Shown: positions 7,875 through 16,936, numbered from the stretch's first letter. The stretch is DNA of 27,398 nt from CAVXFS01 sp049582805 (GCA_049582805.1 JBAUUR010000042.1:1-27398), one strand, 5' to 3'. The notes: generated by a model not told the origin, from the letters alone. Program-made: numbers and translations.

Positions 7875-9061
7875 GAGAGGGCTACAAGCAGAGCGTGGTG
7901 GAAGTGCTTCCAGAGGGTTGGTCGATTCGCCGGTTAGGTGAATTGACGACTACCGTTGCGTCTGGGCGTTCAAAAGCCAATGCTGCGTATGGTAGTTACT
8001 CGGTTCATGGGTCAACTGGCGTAATCGGTTTCTGCGACACACCGGAATATAAGGGCGATGCCATCTTGGTTGCACGTGTCGGAGCAAATGCCGGAAAGCT
8101 AAACGTTGTTTCCGGCGAATATGGTGTAACCGATAACACCATCATCGTACGATTAGGGAATGATTCCTGTTTGCCGTTCTTTTGGCGGCAGATGGAGAGC
8201 AAAAATCTCAATAGCTTAGTGTTCGGTTCTGGTCAGCCTCTTATCACTGCAACGCAGCTCAAGGCGCTGAATGTTTGCGTGCCACCACTCCCCGAACAGC
8301 GCGCCATCGCCACCGCGCTATCCGATGTGGACGCCCTGCTTGCGGCACAGGACAAACTCATAGCCAAGAAGCGCGACATCAAACAAGCCGCCATGCAGCA
8401 CCTCCTCACGGGTAAACAACGCCTGCCGGGGTTTAGTGGGGAGTGGGAGGTGAAGCGGCTGGGTGATGTGGCAGACCCGAATAAAAAATGGAGTTTTACG
8501 GGCGGCCCATTTGGTTCAAATTTGAAATCTTCTGATTACACCGATGACGGAGTAAGAGTAATTCAGCTTCAGAATATCGGAGATGGCGAATTTCATAACG
8601 AGAGTGCAGTGTTTACCTCGCCGGACAAAGCCGATGAACTATTGAGTTGCAATATCTACCCCGGAGAAATCATTCTTTCAAAGATGGGAGACCCTGTCGC
8701 AAGGGCATGTATTATCCCGCCACACCATGAGCGATACTTGATGTGTTCGGACGGCATACGGCTGGCAGTTGACCCTGAGAGATTTAACCCCTACTTCATT
8801 TATGTCTCGATAAATGCGCCTGACTTTAGAACCCGTGCCGAAAATGCAGGCACAGGCTCCACTAGAAAACGAATCGGCTTGACTGAGCTGCGGAACTTGG
8901 AGTTTCTTTGTCCGGGACTTCCCGAACAAATTGCCATCGGTACCGTCCTCGCCGACATGGATACCGACATTGCCGCACTGGAGAAGCAGCGCGACAAGTC
9001 CAACGCTATCAAGCAAGGCATGATGCAGGAGCTGCTGACCGGAAGGATACGTCTCGTATGA
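7865..9061 (+). CDS. hsdS: type I specificity subunit HsdS
   Basis: A 398-aa HsdS with two target-recognition domains (about 17-140 and 192-350). Each is followed by a conserved spacer helix: LPEQRAIATALSDVDALL (about 142-159) with MQHLLTGKQRLPGF, and LPEQIAIGTVLADMDTDIAAL (353-372) with MQELLTGRIRLV. The internal symmetry of the two halves is that expected of a subunit reading a bipartite DNA target. The start lies inside hsdM (ATG 7865). The stop overlaps the next start as ATGA. The target sequence cannot be predicted by eye. Confidence 0.96.
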   Translation: MQVREGYKQSVVEVLPEGWSIRRLGELTTTVASGRSKANAAYGSYSVHGSTGVIGFCDTPEYKGDAILVARVGANAGKLNVVSGEYGVTDNTIIVRLGNDSCLPFFWRQMESKNLNSLVFGSGQPLITATQLKALNVCVPPLPEQRAIATALSDVDALLAAQDKLIAKKRDIKQAAMQHLLTGKQRLPGFSGEWEVKRLGDVADPNKKWSFTGGPFGSNLKSSDYTDDGVRVIQLQNIGDGEFHNESAVFTSPDKADELLSCNIYPGEIILSKMGDPVARACIIPPHHERYLMCSDGIRLAVDPERFNPYFIYVSINAPDFRTRAENAGTGSTRKRIGLTELRNLEFLCPGLPEQIAIGTVLADMDTDIAALEKQRDKSNAIKQGMMQELLTGRIRLV

Positions 9062-9795
9062 CCAGCGAGTCGCAATCCTCCCCGTTCTTCATCGGCTGGG
9101 ATGTCGGCGGGTGGAACTGCGACAGGAATGCCAATAGCCGAGACGCCATCATAATTCTCGACTCGAAATTGACCATCGTTGGTAAACCGTGGCGAGGCAA
9201 CTTGCGAAACGCCATCAATGAGGGGAGCAACACCCGCGAATGGATTCGCAAATTGTTCTTCCATTGCGAAGCCGATTCACCGCGTACGGCTATTAACATC
9301 ACTCTGGCAATCGACACGCCACTAGGTTTTCCCAAGGATTTTATTGGGCTTGTTACGCGCTTGAGGCATGTAAAGTCTGTCGAAAATTCCGATACCAATC
9401 CCTACTTGTACCGACAGACGGAGCGAAACTTGTTTGAGCAAGGTCTGAAGCCCCTGTCCGCCATCAAGGATATGATTGGTAGTCAGGCTACCAAGGGCAT
9501 GCATGTTCTGGCCAAGTTCACCCCTGATTCGGTGAGCTGCGGTGTCTGGACGGATGGGGATATGCTGACCGCAATAGAAGCCTACCCATCGGCATGCAAG
9601 GAATCGGCAAGCATTACAGCACTACGCCAGCGTTTTTTGTCCTTGCAGCATGAAGACGAAGAACATGCGCTCACCTGCGCTCTGATTGCGTACCTTTTTG
9701 CGGAAAGACGCGAGATGCTGGTTGCTCCAGACATGACTGTATCGAAGAGTGAAGGATGGATTTGGGTGCCCAAGGATGTTGTGACCAAACAATAA
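9058..9795 (+). CDS. DUF429-family predicted RNase H-like nuclease
   Basis: A 245-aa protein starting at ATG 9058, which overlaps the hsdS stop (ATGA). It has the DUF429 pattern of a ribonuclease H-like fold: GWDVGG (D15), ITLAIDTPLGFP (D86), TAIEAYPSAC (E174) and the final EDEEHALTCALIAYLFA (D200 to H203), a spread of acids that could bind metal. NPYLYRQTER and GSQATKGMHVLAKF are also family-like. The placement between hsdS and hsdR, with overlapping start and stop, argues that it is made with the type I enzyme. It might act as an accessory nuclease or an anti-phage partner; that is inferred. The longer frame upstream lies inside hsdS and is rejected as N-terminus. Confidence 0.75.
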   Translation: MTSESQSSPFFIGWDVGGWNCDRNANSRDAIIILDSKLTIVGKPWRGNLRNAINEGSNTREWIRKLFFHCEADSPRTAINITLAIDTPLGFPKDFIGLVTRLRHVKSVENSDTNPYLYRQTERNLFEQGLKPLSAIKDMIGSQATKGMHVLAKFTPDSVSCGVWTDGDMLTAIEAYPSACKESASITALRQRFLSLQHEDEEHALTCALIAYLFAERREMLVAPDMTVSKSEGWIWVPKDVVTKQ

Positions 9796-9818
9796 AGAAG
9801 AGAACAGGGGTAACAAAA

Positions 9819-10745
9819 ATGAAAAACTACTACCGAGTCATGCTGGGCAGGCACAGTGCCTATGCAGCAGAGGGCTTTGCCAGTGGTGTCATCGGGGCTG
9901 ATTTCGAGATTCCTCAAGACCTGACAGGCGATTTACCTGATGACTGGCGTGCCTTCAACAGGAAATTCATCCCCATCTTTCTTTCGACCCACCCAGATAA
10001 GACCAAGATTGGAGCTGGTCTTGCATGTGGTGCTTTATGGATGGTATCCAAGGGTATTCACAAAGGTGACATAGTGCTATGTCCAGACGGTGCTGGTAGT
10101 TATCGGGTTGGTGAAGTTAGCGGAGACTACTTTTATGTGCCGGGTGATGTTCTTCCCCATCGCCGCCCAGTCCACTGGTTTAGCGTCACCATAAATCGTG
10201 CGGATATGAGTGATGCCTTAAAAGGCTCCACAGGCGCAACCGGTACGGTGAGCACCATTACGCAGTATCAGGCCGAGATAGAGAAATTGATTGGTGGGGT
10301 CTCTGTTCCTACTTTGATTTCAACAGATGAGACGGTAGAAGACCCTGCGGCATTTGCGATGGAAAAGCATCTGGAAGATTTTCTGGTGCAAAACTGGTCC
10401 CAAACAGACCTTGGAAAGGGATACGACATATTCGAGGAAGACGGGGAAAAGGTTGGGCAGCAATATCCCACAGATACAGGGCTGCTTGACATTTTGGCTA
10501 TCAAAAAAGATAAGTCCGAATTGCTCGTTGTGGAGTTAAAAAAGGGACGGGCAAGCGATGCAGTGGTCGGACAAGTGTTACGCTACATGGGTTACGTACA
10601 GCAGGAATTAGCAGAATCCGGCCAGAAGGTCAGGGGAGTAATCATCGCACTTGAAGATGACCAACGGATACGTCGTGCGCTTGCTGTGTCTCCGAACATT
10701 GATTTCTACCGCTATCAGGTCAGTTTTAAGTTGCTTAAAGGATGA
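9819..10745 (+). CDS. PUA/EVE-like sensor domain plus NucS/DUF91-type nuclease
   Basis: A 308-aa two-domain protein. Residues about 60-122 (KGIHKGDIVLCPDG, YRVGEVSGDYFYVPGD, LPHRRPVHW) look like a PUA/EVE/McrB-N-like domain of the sort that reads modified bases. Residues about 178-290 form a PD-(D/E)xK nuclease of the NucS/DUF91 kind: E182 or E186, GLLDIL (D224), LLVVELKKG (E239, K241) and VVGQVLRYMG (Q252). The ATG at 9819 is preceded by AGGGG; the in-frame extension upstream overlaps the DUF429 gene and is unlikely. The stop is one base before hsdR, so the genes are coupled. The architecture suggests modification-dependent cleavage, complementing the type I enzyme. Domain calls are by motif. 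Confidence 0.75.
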   Translation: MKNYYRVMLGRHSAYAAEGFASGVIGADFEIPQDLTGDLPDDWRAFNRKFIPIFLSTHPDKTKIGAGLACGALWMVSKGIHKGDIVLCPDGAGSYRVGEVSGDYFYVPGDVLPHRRPVHWFSVTINRADMSDALKGSTGATGTVSTITQYQAEIEKLIGGVSVPTLISTDETVEDPAAFAMEKHLEDFLVQNWSQTDLGKGYDIFEEDGEKVGQQYPTDTGLLDILAIKKDKSELLVVELKKGRASDAVVGQVLRYMGYVQQELAESGQKVRGVIIALEDDQRIRRALAVSPNIDFYRYQVSFKLLKG

Positions 10746-10746
10746 T

Positions 10747-13700
10747 ATGAGCACTGTCGGACAAATCGAACGTGCCACCCAGCAGCGTGTGGTGAAGCTG
10801 TTCCGCATCATGCTTGGCTACGACTATCTTGGTAACTGGATAGATAGGGTAGGAAATCGCAACATCGACTCCGATTTGTCCCGCAGCTTTTTGAAGAAGC
10901 AGGGTTATGACGATGCGCTCATAACTAAAGCGTTGCACCAGTTTGAGAAGGTGGCAGGCGACCAGACCAAGAGCCTGTATGACTGCAACAAGGCGGTGTA
11001 TGAGTTGCTGCGCTATGGCGTAAAGGTCAAGGCTGATGTAGGCGAGAACACCCAAACGGTGTGGCTGATTGACTGGAAGAGGCCGCTCAATAACCACTTC
11101 GGCATCGCCGAGGAGGTCACGGTCAAAGGCGCAGATGCCAAGGCGAATGACAAGCGCCCTGATGTGGTGCTTTATGTAAACGGCATCGCTCTAGGGGTGT
11201 TGGAGTTGAAGCGTTCTACCGTGTCCGTGTCTGAGGGCATACGCCAGAACTTGGATAACCAGAAAAAGATATTCATCCAACCCTTCTTCACCACCATGCA
11301 GTTGGTGATGGCGGGTAACGATACAGAGGGGGTGCGTTACGGCACAGTAGAAACGAAGGAAAAATACTACCTGACGTGGAAGCAAGACAGCGACATTGAG
11401 AATCTGCTTGACCGGCATCTGACCCAGCTTTGCGGCAAGGCGCATTTCCTTGAGCTAATCCACGACTTCATTGTGTTCGATGCGGGGGTGAAAAAGCTCT
11501 GCCGCCACAACCAATACTTTGGGGTGAAGGCAGCACAAGAACATGTTAAACGCCGCGAGGGCGGCATCATTTGGCACACCCAAGGCAGCGGCAAAAGCCT
11601 AACGATGGTGTGGCTGGCGAAGTGGTTACGGGGAAACGTTAAAGATGCACGGGTGGTGGTGATTACCGACCGTACTGAGCTAGACCAGCAAATCGAGACG
11701 GTTTTCAAAGGGGTGAGCGAAGAAATCCACCGTACTACGAGTGGAGCCGACCTAATCAGTAAACTGAATGCGACCACGCCTTGGTTAATTGCCTCGCTTA
11801 TCCATAAGTTCGCTGGCAAGGAAGATGACGAACAGGTTGGGGATATTGACGGCTTCATTGCGGAAATGAAGCGCAGTCTGCCAGCCGATTTCAAAGCCAA
11901 GGGCGATATTTATGTGTTCGTGGATGAGTGCCATCGCACCCAGAGCGGCGAGCTCCACAAGGCGATGAAGGCGATTCTGCCCAGCGCCATGTTCATCGGC
12001 TTTACCGGAACACCCCTACTCAAAGCCGACAAGCAGAAGAGCATCGAGATATTCGGCAAGTACATCCATACCTACAAATTCGATGAGGCAGTGCGCGACA
12101 AGGTAGTGCTGGACTTGCGCTATGAGGCGCGGGACATCGACCAAAGCATTACCTCACCGGCGAAAATAGACCAGTGGTTTGATTCCAAGACCAGGGGACT
12201 GAACGACGTAGCCCTCGCCCAGCTCAAGAAAAAATGGGGCAGCATGCAGAAGGTGCTCAGTTCCAAATCCCGCTTGGAGAACATAGTCGCGGACATTCTA
12301 ATGGACATGGCAACCAAAGACCGCCTGCAAAGCGGACGCGGCAATGCGATGTTGGTGACGAGCAGCATTTACGAGGCATGCAAGTGCTATGAGCTGTTTG
12401 AAAATACTGAGCTGGCAGGCAAGTGCGCCATCGTCACCTCGTATGCGCCATCCCCTGCTGACATCAAGGGGGAAGAGACCGGTGAGGGGCTGACCGAACG
12501 GCTGAGGAAGTACGAAATATATAACCGGATGCTCGGCGACAAAGCAGTTGAGGATTTTGAGAAAGAGGTAAAGAAGAAATTCATCAACGAGCCCGGCCAG
12601 ATGAAGCTGCTCATCGTCGTGGACAAGCTGCTGACAGGCTTTGATGCTCCCTCGGCCACCTATCTGTACATCGACAAGCAGATGCAAGACCACGGTTTGT
12701 TTCAGGCGATTTGTCGCGTCAACCGGCTGGATGGTGATGACAAGGAATACGGCTACATTGTCGATTACAAAGACCTGTTCAAGAGTTTGGGCACAGCCAT
12801 CCACGACTACACATCGGGTGCGCTGGATGGCTATGACAAGGAAGACGTGGCGGGTCTTTTGGTTGACCGTTTGGAGTCGGCTAAGGAGCGGCTGGAAGAA
12901 GCGCGTGAGGCGATTAAAGCATTATGTGAACTGGTTGAAGCTCCCAAGGACACGGCTGCGTACTTGCGTTATTTCTGCGCCTACGATACTGCCGACAAGA
13001 ATCAGCTCAAGGAAAACGAGTCCAAGCGCATCACACTATACAAGCTCGCCGTCTCACTGATTCGTGCCTATGCAGACCTTGCCAGTGAGATGGCTGAGGC
13101 GGGTTATAGCGTAGCCGAGACCGATAAAATCAAGCAGGAGGTTGACCACTACGAAAAGGTACGCAGTGAGGTCAAGATGGCGAGCGGTGATTACATCGAC
13201 TTGAAAATGTATGAGCCTGCGATGCGCCACCTGATTGATACCTACATACGCGCCGAGGATAGCGAGAAGATTTCCGCCTTCGACGACATGAGCTTGATTC
13301 AGATGATAGTAGAGCGTGGGGTGGACGCACTGGATATGTTGCCAGCGGGAATACGCGAAAACAAGGAAGCCGTGGCTGAAACCATTGAGAACAACTTGCG
13401 CAAGGTCATCATCGACGAGCAGCCAATCAATCCCAAGTATTACGAGAAAATGTCCGAGCTGCTGGATAGCCTGATACTCCAGCGCAGGGAGCAGGCATTG
13501 GAGTATGAGAAATATCTCGCTGAACTTGTTGCGCTGGCGGAAAAGGTACAAAAGCCCGGTGGTGCAGACTATCCCAAGACTCTGAACACAGGTGCCAAGC
13601 GTGCCCTGTACGACAACCTAGGGAAGGACGAAAACCTCGCCCTCGCAGTGGACTATGCAGTGGTAACGAGCAAGAAGGATGGTTGGCGCGGGCATAAGGT

Positions 13701-13800
13701 AAAGGAAAAGGAAGTCCGATATGCTGTGAAACGGGTGCTGCATGACGAGAAGCTGGCCGACGATATATTCGAGCTGGTGAAAAACCAAAGTGACTACTGA
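10747..13800 (+). CDS. hsdR: type I restriction enzyme motor/nuclease subunit HsdR
   Basis: A 1017-aa HsdR starting at ATG 10747, one base after the previous stop; a longer frame upstream lies within the previous gene. The N-terminal nuclease has RPDVVLYVNG (D139) and LGVLELKR (E153, K155). The SF2 helicase motor has HTQGSGKS (277-284, Walker A), VVITDRTELD, FVDECHR (DECH box, about 392-397), GFTGTP (418-423) and, later, LLIVVDKLLTGFDAP and AICRVNRL (motif VI). The C-terminal helical part (about 750-1017) is the subunit that docks on the methylase. It cleaves unmethylated DNA after ATP-driven translocation. All key residues are intact, so the system looks functional. It overlaps the following metallopeptidase gene by 11 bases. 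Confidence 0.97.
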   Translation: MSTVGQIERATQQRVVKLFRIMLGYDYLGNWIDRVGNRNIDSDLSRSFLKKQGYDDALITKALHQFEKVAGDQTKSLYDCNKAVYELLRYGVKVKADVGENTQTVWLIDWKRPLNNHFGIAEEVTVKGADAKANDKRPDVVLYVNGIALGVLELKRSTVSVSEGIRQNLDNQKKIFIQPFFTTMQLVMAGNDTEGVRYGTVETKEKYYLTWKQDSDIENLLDRHLTQLCGKAHFLELIHDFIVFDAGVKKLCRHNQYFGVKAAQEHVKRREGGIIWHTQGSGKSLTMVWLAKWLRGNVKDARVVVITDRTELDQQIETVFKGVSEEIHRTTSGADLISKLNATTPWLIASLIHKFAGKEDDEQVGDIDGFIAEMKRSLPADFKAKGDIYVFVDECHRTQSGELHKAMKAILPSAMFIGFTGTPLLKADKQKSIEIFGKYIHTYKFDEAVRDKVVLDLRYEARDIDQSITSPAKIDQWFDSKTRGLNDVALAQLKKKWGSMQKVLSSKSRLENIVADILMDMATKDRLQSGRGNAMLVTSSIYEACKCYELFENTELAGKCAIVTSYAPSPADIKGEETGEGLTERLRKYEIYNRMLGDKAVEDFEKEVKKKFINEPGQMKLLIVVDKLLTGFDAPSATYLYIDKQMQDHGLFQAICRVNRLDGDDKEYGYIVDYKDLFKSLGTAIHDYTSGALDGYDKEDVAGLLVDRLESAKERLEEAREAIKALCELVEAPKDTAAYLRYFCAYDTADKNQLKENESKRITLYKLAVSLIRAYADLASEMAEAGYSVAETDKIKQEVDHYEKVRSEVKMASGDYIDLKMYEPAMRHLIDTYIRAEDSEKISAFDDMSLIQMIVERGVDALDMLPAGIRENKEAVAETIENNLRKVIIDEQPINPKYYEKMSELLDSLILQRREQALEYEKYLAELVALAEKVQKPGGADYPKTLNTGAKRALYDNLGKDENLALAVDYAVVTSKKDGWRGHKVKEKEVRYAVKRVLHDEKLADDIFELVKNQSDY

Positions 13801-14518
13801 TACCCACCAAATCAAGGTAAGCGGGTTGACGGTTGATGTTGTCCGTAAGGACATCAAGAACCTACACCTCGCCGTCTATCCACCAACAGGCAGAGTGCGC
13901 GTGGCTGCCCCGTTGCGCGTGAGCGATGATGCAGTGCGCTTGGCAGTCATTTCCAGGCTGTCGTGGATTAAGCGGCAGAAGAGCAAATTCACCAACCAAG
14001 CCCGGCAGTCAGAACGTGAGTATGTGTCGGGGGAGAGCCATTACTTCCAAGGCCGACGCTATCGCCTGAACGTCATCTGTCGGGCTGGAGCATCGCGGGT
14101 TGCCATCAGAAACAAGTCCAGCATCGACCTGTTTGTGCGTGAAGGCAGCTACAAAGCGCAACGTGAGAACATCATGCTGGAGTGGTATCGTCAGCACCTT
14201 AAGGAGCTGATTCCATCTCTGGTTTCTCATTGGGAGCCCATCATCGGCGTGAAGGTGGCAGATTGGAGGGTCAAGCAGATGAAAACCCATTGGGGCACTT
14301 GCAATATCGAGGAACAGCGCATCTGGCTGAACCTTGAACTCGCCAAGAAATCCACCCAATGCCTTGAGTACATCATCGTGCATGAGATGGTGCATCTGCT
14401 GGAACGGCATCATAACGACCACTTCACCGAGCTGATGAACAAATTCATGCCGCAGTGGCGGCTGCATCGTGAGGGGCTAAACCGCTCTGCGCTGGGGCAT
14501 GAGGAGTGGAGTTATTGA
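13790..14518 (+). CDS. DUF45 (YgjP-like) zinc metallopeptidase
   Basis: A 242-aa protein from a GTG start (13790) that overlaps hsdR by 11 bases. It is a DUF45/YgjP-type gluzincin-like protein: HEMVH (198-202) with a third ligand candidate in LERHHNDHF (H208 at the expected distance), preceded by the usual MKTHWGTCN and IWLNLELAK blocks. Genes of this type often follow hsdR in type I operons. They may act as proteases on the restriction subunits or have another hydrolase role; YgjP itself has also been linked to nucleotide hydrolysis. The coupling suggests shared control with the restriction enzyme. Confidence 0.88.
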   Translation: MTTDTHQIKVSGLTVDVVRKDIKNLHLAVYPPTGRVRVAAPLRVSDDAVRLAVISRLSWIKRQKSKFTNQARQSEREYVSGESHYFQGRRYRLNVICRAGASRVAIRNKSSIDLFVREGSYKAQRENIMLEWYRQHLKELIPSLVSHWEPIIGVKVADWRVKQMKTHWGTCNIEEQRIWLNLELAKKSTQCLEYIIVHEMVHLLERHHNDHFTELMNKFMPQWRLHREGLNRSALGHEEWSY

Positions 14519-14588
14519 AAGTTGGCGTTTCCCACCAGAAGATTACTGTCGAAACGCTGCGGTTTCTGGCCATAGAGGATGAGAAATA

Positions 14589-15542
14589 ATGATTAATGTG
14601 CCTACCGTGTTTATCTTGGGCGCTGGCGCAAGCATGCCCTTCGGACTTCCGTCAGGCGCACAGCTCCACGACCGGATTTGCATGGGGACTGCCGGTGACT
14701 CATATACAGACCTAAAAGCTGCCTTTGAAAATAACTTAGGCATAGGGCGGGACGATACTCGCCGTTTTGGAGACGCCTTTCAACGCTCAAATATTGGCAC
14801 TATCGACGAGTTCCTTGGGAGGAATTTACGCCACATGGAAACCGGGAAGCTCGCAATCGCCTACTACCTTTGCGGATGCGAGAATCCAGACACAGTGCGT
14901 CGTTTAGATAATGATGACAATTGGTATGTGGCGCTTTGGAAAGTCTTGACTGATGGGATTGACACAGCGGACGGCCTAGCCCGTAATCAAGTCAAGTTCA
15001 TATCATTCAATTACGACAGGTCGTTAGAGTTTTTTCTTCACGACTCCACAAAAAATACGTTTGGCATGGATGATGCGCATGCCTTCCAAGCGTGGAGAAA
15101 AATTGAAATATTGCATGTCTATGGTCTGCTTGGGGAGTTCAATTACCTGCCGCATGGAAATGCGAGACAGTACATATATGACCGTCCAGTAGCAAGTCTG
15201 AATATAGCTGCGAGCAGCATAGTTATCATGCCTGAAGCTAGAAATGATTCTGAGCAATTTCAGCAGGCCCGGAACTGGCTTTATGCAGCCGAACGAATTT
15301 GCTTCTTAGGTTTTGGCTTTGATGCCTTGAATGTCAGCCGTCTTGGCCTTATAGATGTTGTCATGCAGCGTACTCAAGAGAATCGGCGATTTCAGTTACT
15401 CGTAGCGTCTACTTTTGAAAGAACGCCCAAGGAAATTGAATGGATTAAATCAAAAATTGGAGCATCGTCATTCTTGACCCATATTTTTTTTAACGGCAAG
15501 AATTTGCAGACGCTTAGAAACTCCGATTTGCTGTGGCCCTAA
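14589..15542 (+). CDS. SIR2-family NAD-binding defence-type protein
   Basis: A 317-aa SIR2-like protein. FILGAGASMPFGLPSG (8-23) is the NAD-binding loop, FISFNYDRSLE (about 138-147) carries the N-Y-D motif with N141, ILHVYGLLGE (about 174-183) contains the catalytic-type H176, and ICFLGFGFD (about 237-245) is the second nucleotide-contacting strand. In phage defence, SIR2-type proteins usually destroy NAD+ on infection (Thoeris ThsA, DSR, SIR2-argonaute partners). This copy lacks an obvious sensor domain, so it may need a partner. It lies 70 bases after the metallopeptidase gene and only 7 bases before ihfB. Its AT content looks higher than that of the restriction genes. Function is inferred from the fold. 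Confidence 0.82.
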   Translation: MINVPTVFILGAGASMPFGLPSGAQLHDRICMGTAGDSYTDLKAAFENNLGIGRDDTRRFGDAFQRSNIGTIDEFLGRNLRHMETGKLAIAYYLCGCENPDTVRRLDNDDNWYVALWKVLTDGIDTADGLARNQVKFISFNYDRSLEFFLHDSTKNTFGMDDAHAFQAWRKIEILHVYGLLGEFNYLPHGNARQYIYDRPVASLNIAASSIVIMPEARNDSEQFQQARNWLYAAERICFLGFGFDALNVSRLGLIDVVMQRTQENRRFQLLVASTFERTPKEIEWIKSKIGASSFLTHIFFNGKNLQTLRNSDLLWP

Positions 15543-15549
15543 TCCAAAC

Positions 15550-15834
15550 ATGACCTGCTCTGACCTTATCACACGCCTAGCCGAGCTACAGCCTCAACTA
15601 CAGATCAAGGACGTTGAGCTTGGGGTTAAGGTAATTGTTGATGCGCTGTCCACCAGCCTTTCAAAAGGTGGACGGGCGGAGATTAGGGGCTTCGGCAGTT
15701 TCGGCCTTAACTACCGACCACCTCGCGTGGGGCGCAATCCAAAAACTGGAGACCGGGTAATGGTGCCAGCCAAGTACGTGCCGCACTTCAAGGCCGGCAA
15801 GGGACTTAGGGAGCGAGTAATCGAAGGCACGTGA
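15550..15834 (+). CDS. ihfB: integration host factor beta subunit (accessory copy)
   Basis: A 94-aa IHF-beta, the same length as the E. coli protein. The signature IRGFGSFGLNYRPPRVGRNP (about 45-64, with the intercalating P64), KTGDRVMVPAKYVPHFKAGK and LRERV are all present. IHF bends DNA sharply and assists many recombinases. In most proteobacteria ihfB follows rpsA; here it follows a SIR2 gene at 7 bases and ends a defence operon, so it is probably an extra, element-borne copy. Its 3' tail plus downstream DNA is the start of repeat R1, and tails of it recur in R2-R4. It could help the element's own recombinase or serve as the preserved target gene of integration. Confidence 0.93.
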   Translation: MTCSDLITRLAELQPQLQIKDVELGVKVIVDALSTSLSKGGRAEIRGFGSFGLNYRPPRVGRNPKTGDRVMVPAKYVPHFKAGKGLRERVIEGT

Positions 15835-15896
15835 CAATAATGGATGGTATAAGCGTAACCGACAACTATCCTAAATCATCGCGCAATTGCGTGCAT
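15811..15896 (+). repeat. repeat R1: ihfB 3' tail plus GACTATCC/palindrome block
   Basis: GAGCGAGTAATCGAAGG...GTGA (the last codons of ihfB), 29 bases, then AACTATCCTAAATCATCG and GCGCAATTGCGTGCA. R4 shares the AAATCATCG part; R2 and R3 share CTATCC and the palindrome. It is the left-most of four direct copies and the only one attached to an intact ihfB, as expected of the original site. The next gene begins only 26 bases past it. Confidence 0.8.
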
Positions 15897-15921
15897 CTGG
15901 GAAATTGATATCATTGGCCAC

Positions 15922-16752
15922 ATGGACAAAATTCCTGTTGACGACACAATAATTTATGCGCTCGCAAAGCTTATCGATGACGCGCAGAAAGATCGGCGTG
16001 ACCCAAGTCATTACGACATCGATGCACTTATTAAAAGGCATGGTCTGTCGCAATTTGATCTCAACAAGGAAGGGTCACCTGTTGGCAAGGCGAAACGAGT
16101 GAAGGGCGTTCTTCTTTCCGGCGTTGAGCCGATGCAGTTACAAGCAGAACGATTTGCGGCGGGTCTTATTGACCTCGTGCGTGGCGTCGGTGGGTTCCGG
16201 GAAGGCTCTCCAAACTTTGTTGGTGCAGAGGCAATTACCAATCTTTCGGCCAGCCTGAAGGTTAAAGGTATCGTACTAGCGTCGGATGGCGTCATCTCAA
16301 ATGTATCATTGGCCTCATTGTCGGGCAGAGCGCTAACAGCAGCTCTCCGGAATTACGTGGAGCGAGCGCAACGAGGCGTGGAGGATGCGGCACTTGTCGT
16401 GGGAACGAGCAAGGATCTGCTAGAAGCCGTTTCTGCACATGTCCTTCAAGAGCTATGGGGTTCGTACAGTACAAGTGAAAATTTCCCAACTCTCCTAGGC
16501 CAAGCATTTGTGGCTCTCGAAATGGCTACGCCAGAAACACTAAAATCCGAGGGCGAACATCCACGCAAAGACCTAGAGCGTGGGTTGTATCAAGTGGCTT
16601 GCTCAATCAATAGGCTGAGAAATAAGCAGGGAACGGGTCATGGGCGGCCTTGGATACCGGACGTAACGAAAGGTGAGGCTCAGGCTTCAGTCGAAACCAT
16701 GGGTATAGTTGCTGGGTTAATGCTTGATCGCCTTGAGGCAAGAAAGGCATAA
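15922..16752 (+). CDS. abortive infection family protein (Abi_C domain)
   Basis: A 276-aa protein ending in an Abi_C domain: CSINRLRNKQGTGHGRPWIP (about 227-246) followed by EAQASVETMGIVAGLMLDRL. The RN...GTGHG block with R233, N234 and H240 is the family hallmark and resembles a HEPN RNase-type active site. The N-terminal 200 aa are unassigned. Such proteins stop phage spread by shutting down the infected cell, probably through RNA cleavage. No strong ribosome site precedes the ATG, and the start is 26 bases after R1, so it may rely on read-through from ihfB. The stop falls three bases before the ihfB-tail of R2, so it fills a whole cassette alone. Confidence 0.8.
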   Translation: MDKIPVDDTIIYALAKLIDDAQKDRRDPSHYDIDALIKRHGLSQFDLNKEGSPVGKAKRVKGVLLSGVEPMQLQAERFAAGLIDLVRGVGGFREGSPNFVGAEAITNLSASLKVKGIVLASDGVISNVSLASLSGRALTAALRNYVERAQRGVEDAALVVGTSKDLLEAVSAHVLQELWGSYSTSENFPTLLGQAFVALEMATPETLKSEGEHPRKDLERGLYQVACSINRLRNKQGTGHGRPWIPDVTKGEAQASVETMGIVAGLMLDRLEARKA

Positions 16753-16755
16753 GTA

Positions 16756-16836
16756 GTAATCGAAGGGCGGTGATCGCGTGGGGACGGTTATTGCTAGCCG
16801 AGACTATCCAAAAGTCCACTGCAATTGAATTGCACT
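16756..16836 (+). repeat. repeat R2: ihfB tail remnant plus palindrome block
   Basis: GTAATCGAAGGGCGGTGA (ihfB's last codons), a 28-base spacer containing GTGGGGACGG and TAGCC, then GACTATCCAAAAGTCCACT and GCAATTGAATTGCACT. The block from GACTATCC to the palindrome is nearly identical to R3. It closes the Abi_C cassette and opens the next. Beyond it, 16837-16936 holds no gene. Confidence 0.85.
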
Positions 16837-16936
16837 GCAAAGTTGGTCCGCCTGAAAGACTACCTTATTACAATGCAGAATTGTCCAAACCCACTGGCCG
16901 CCGAGGAATTCGTGCAGGGATGTGTTAAGGGTTCGT

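Noticed and set aside
8908..9057. 50-residue N-terminal extension of the DUF429 protein
   Set aside because: It overlaps hsdS entirely; ATG 9058 in the ATGA overlap gives the expected family start.
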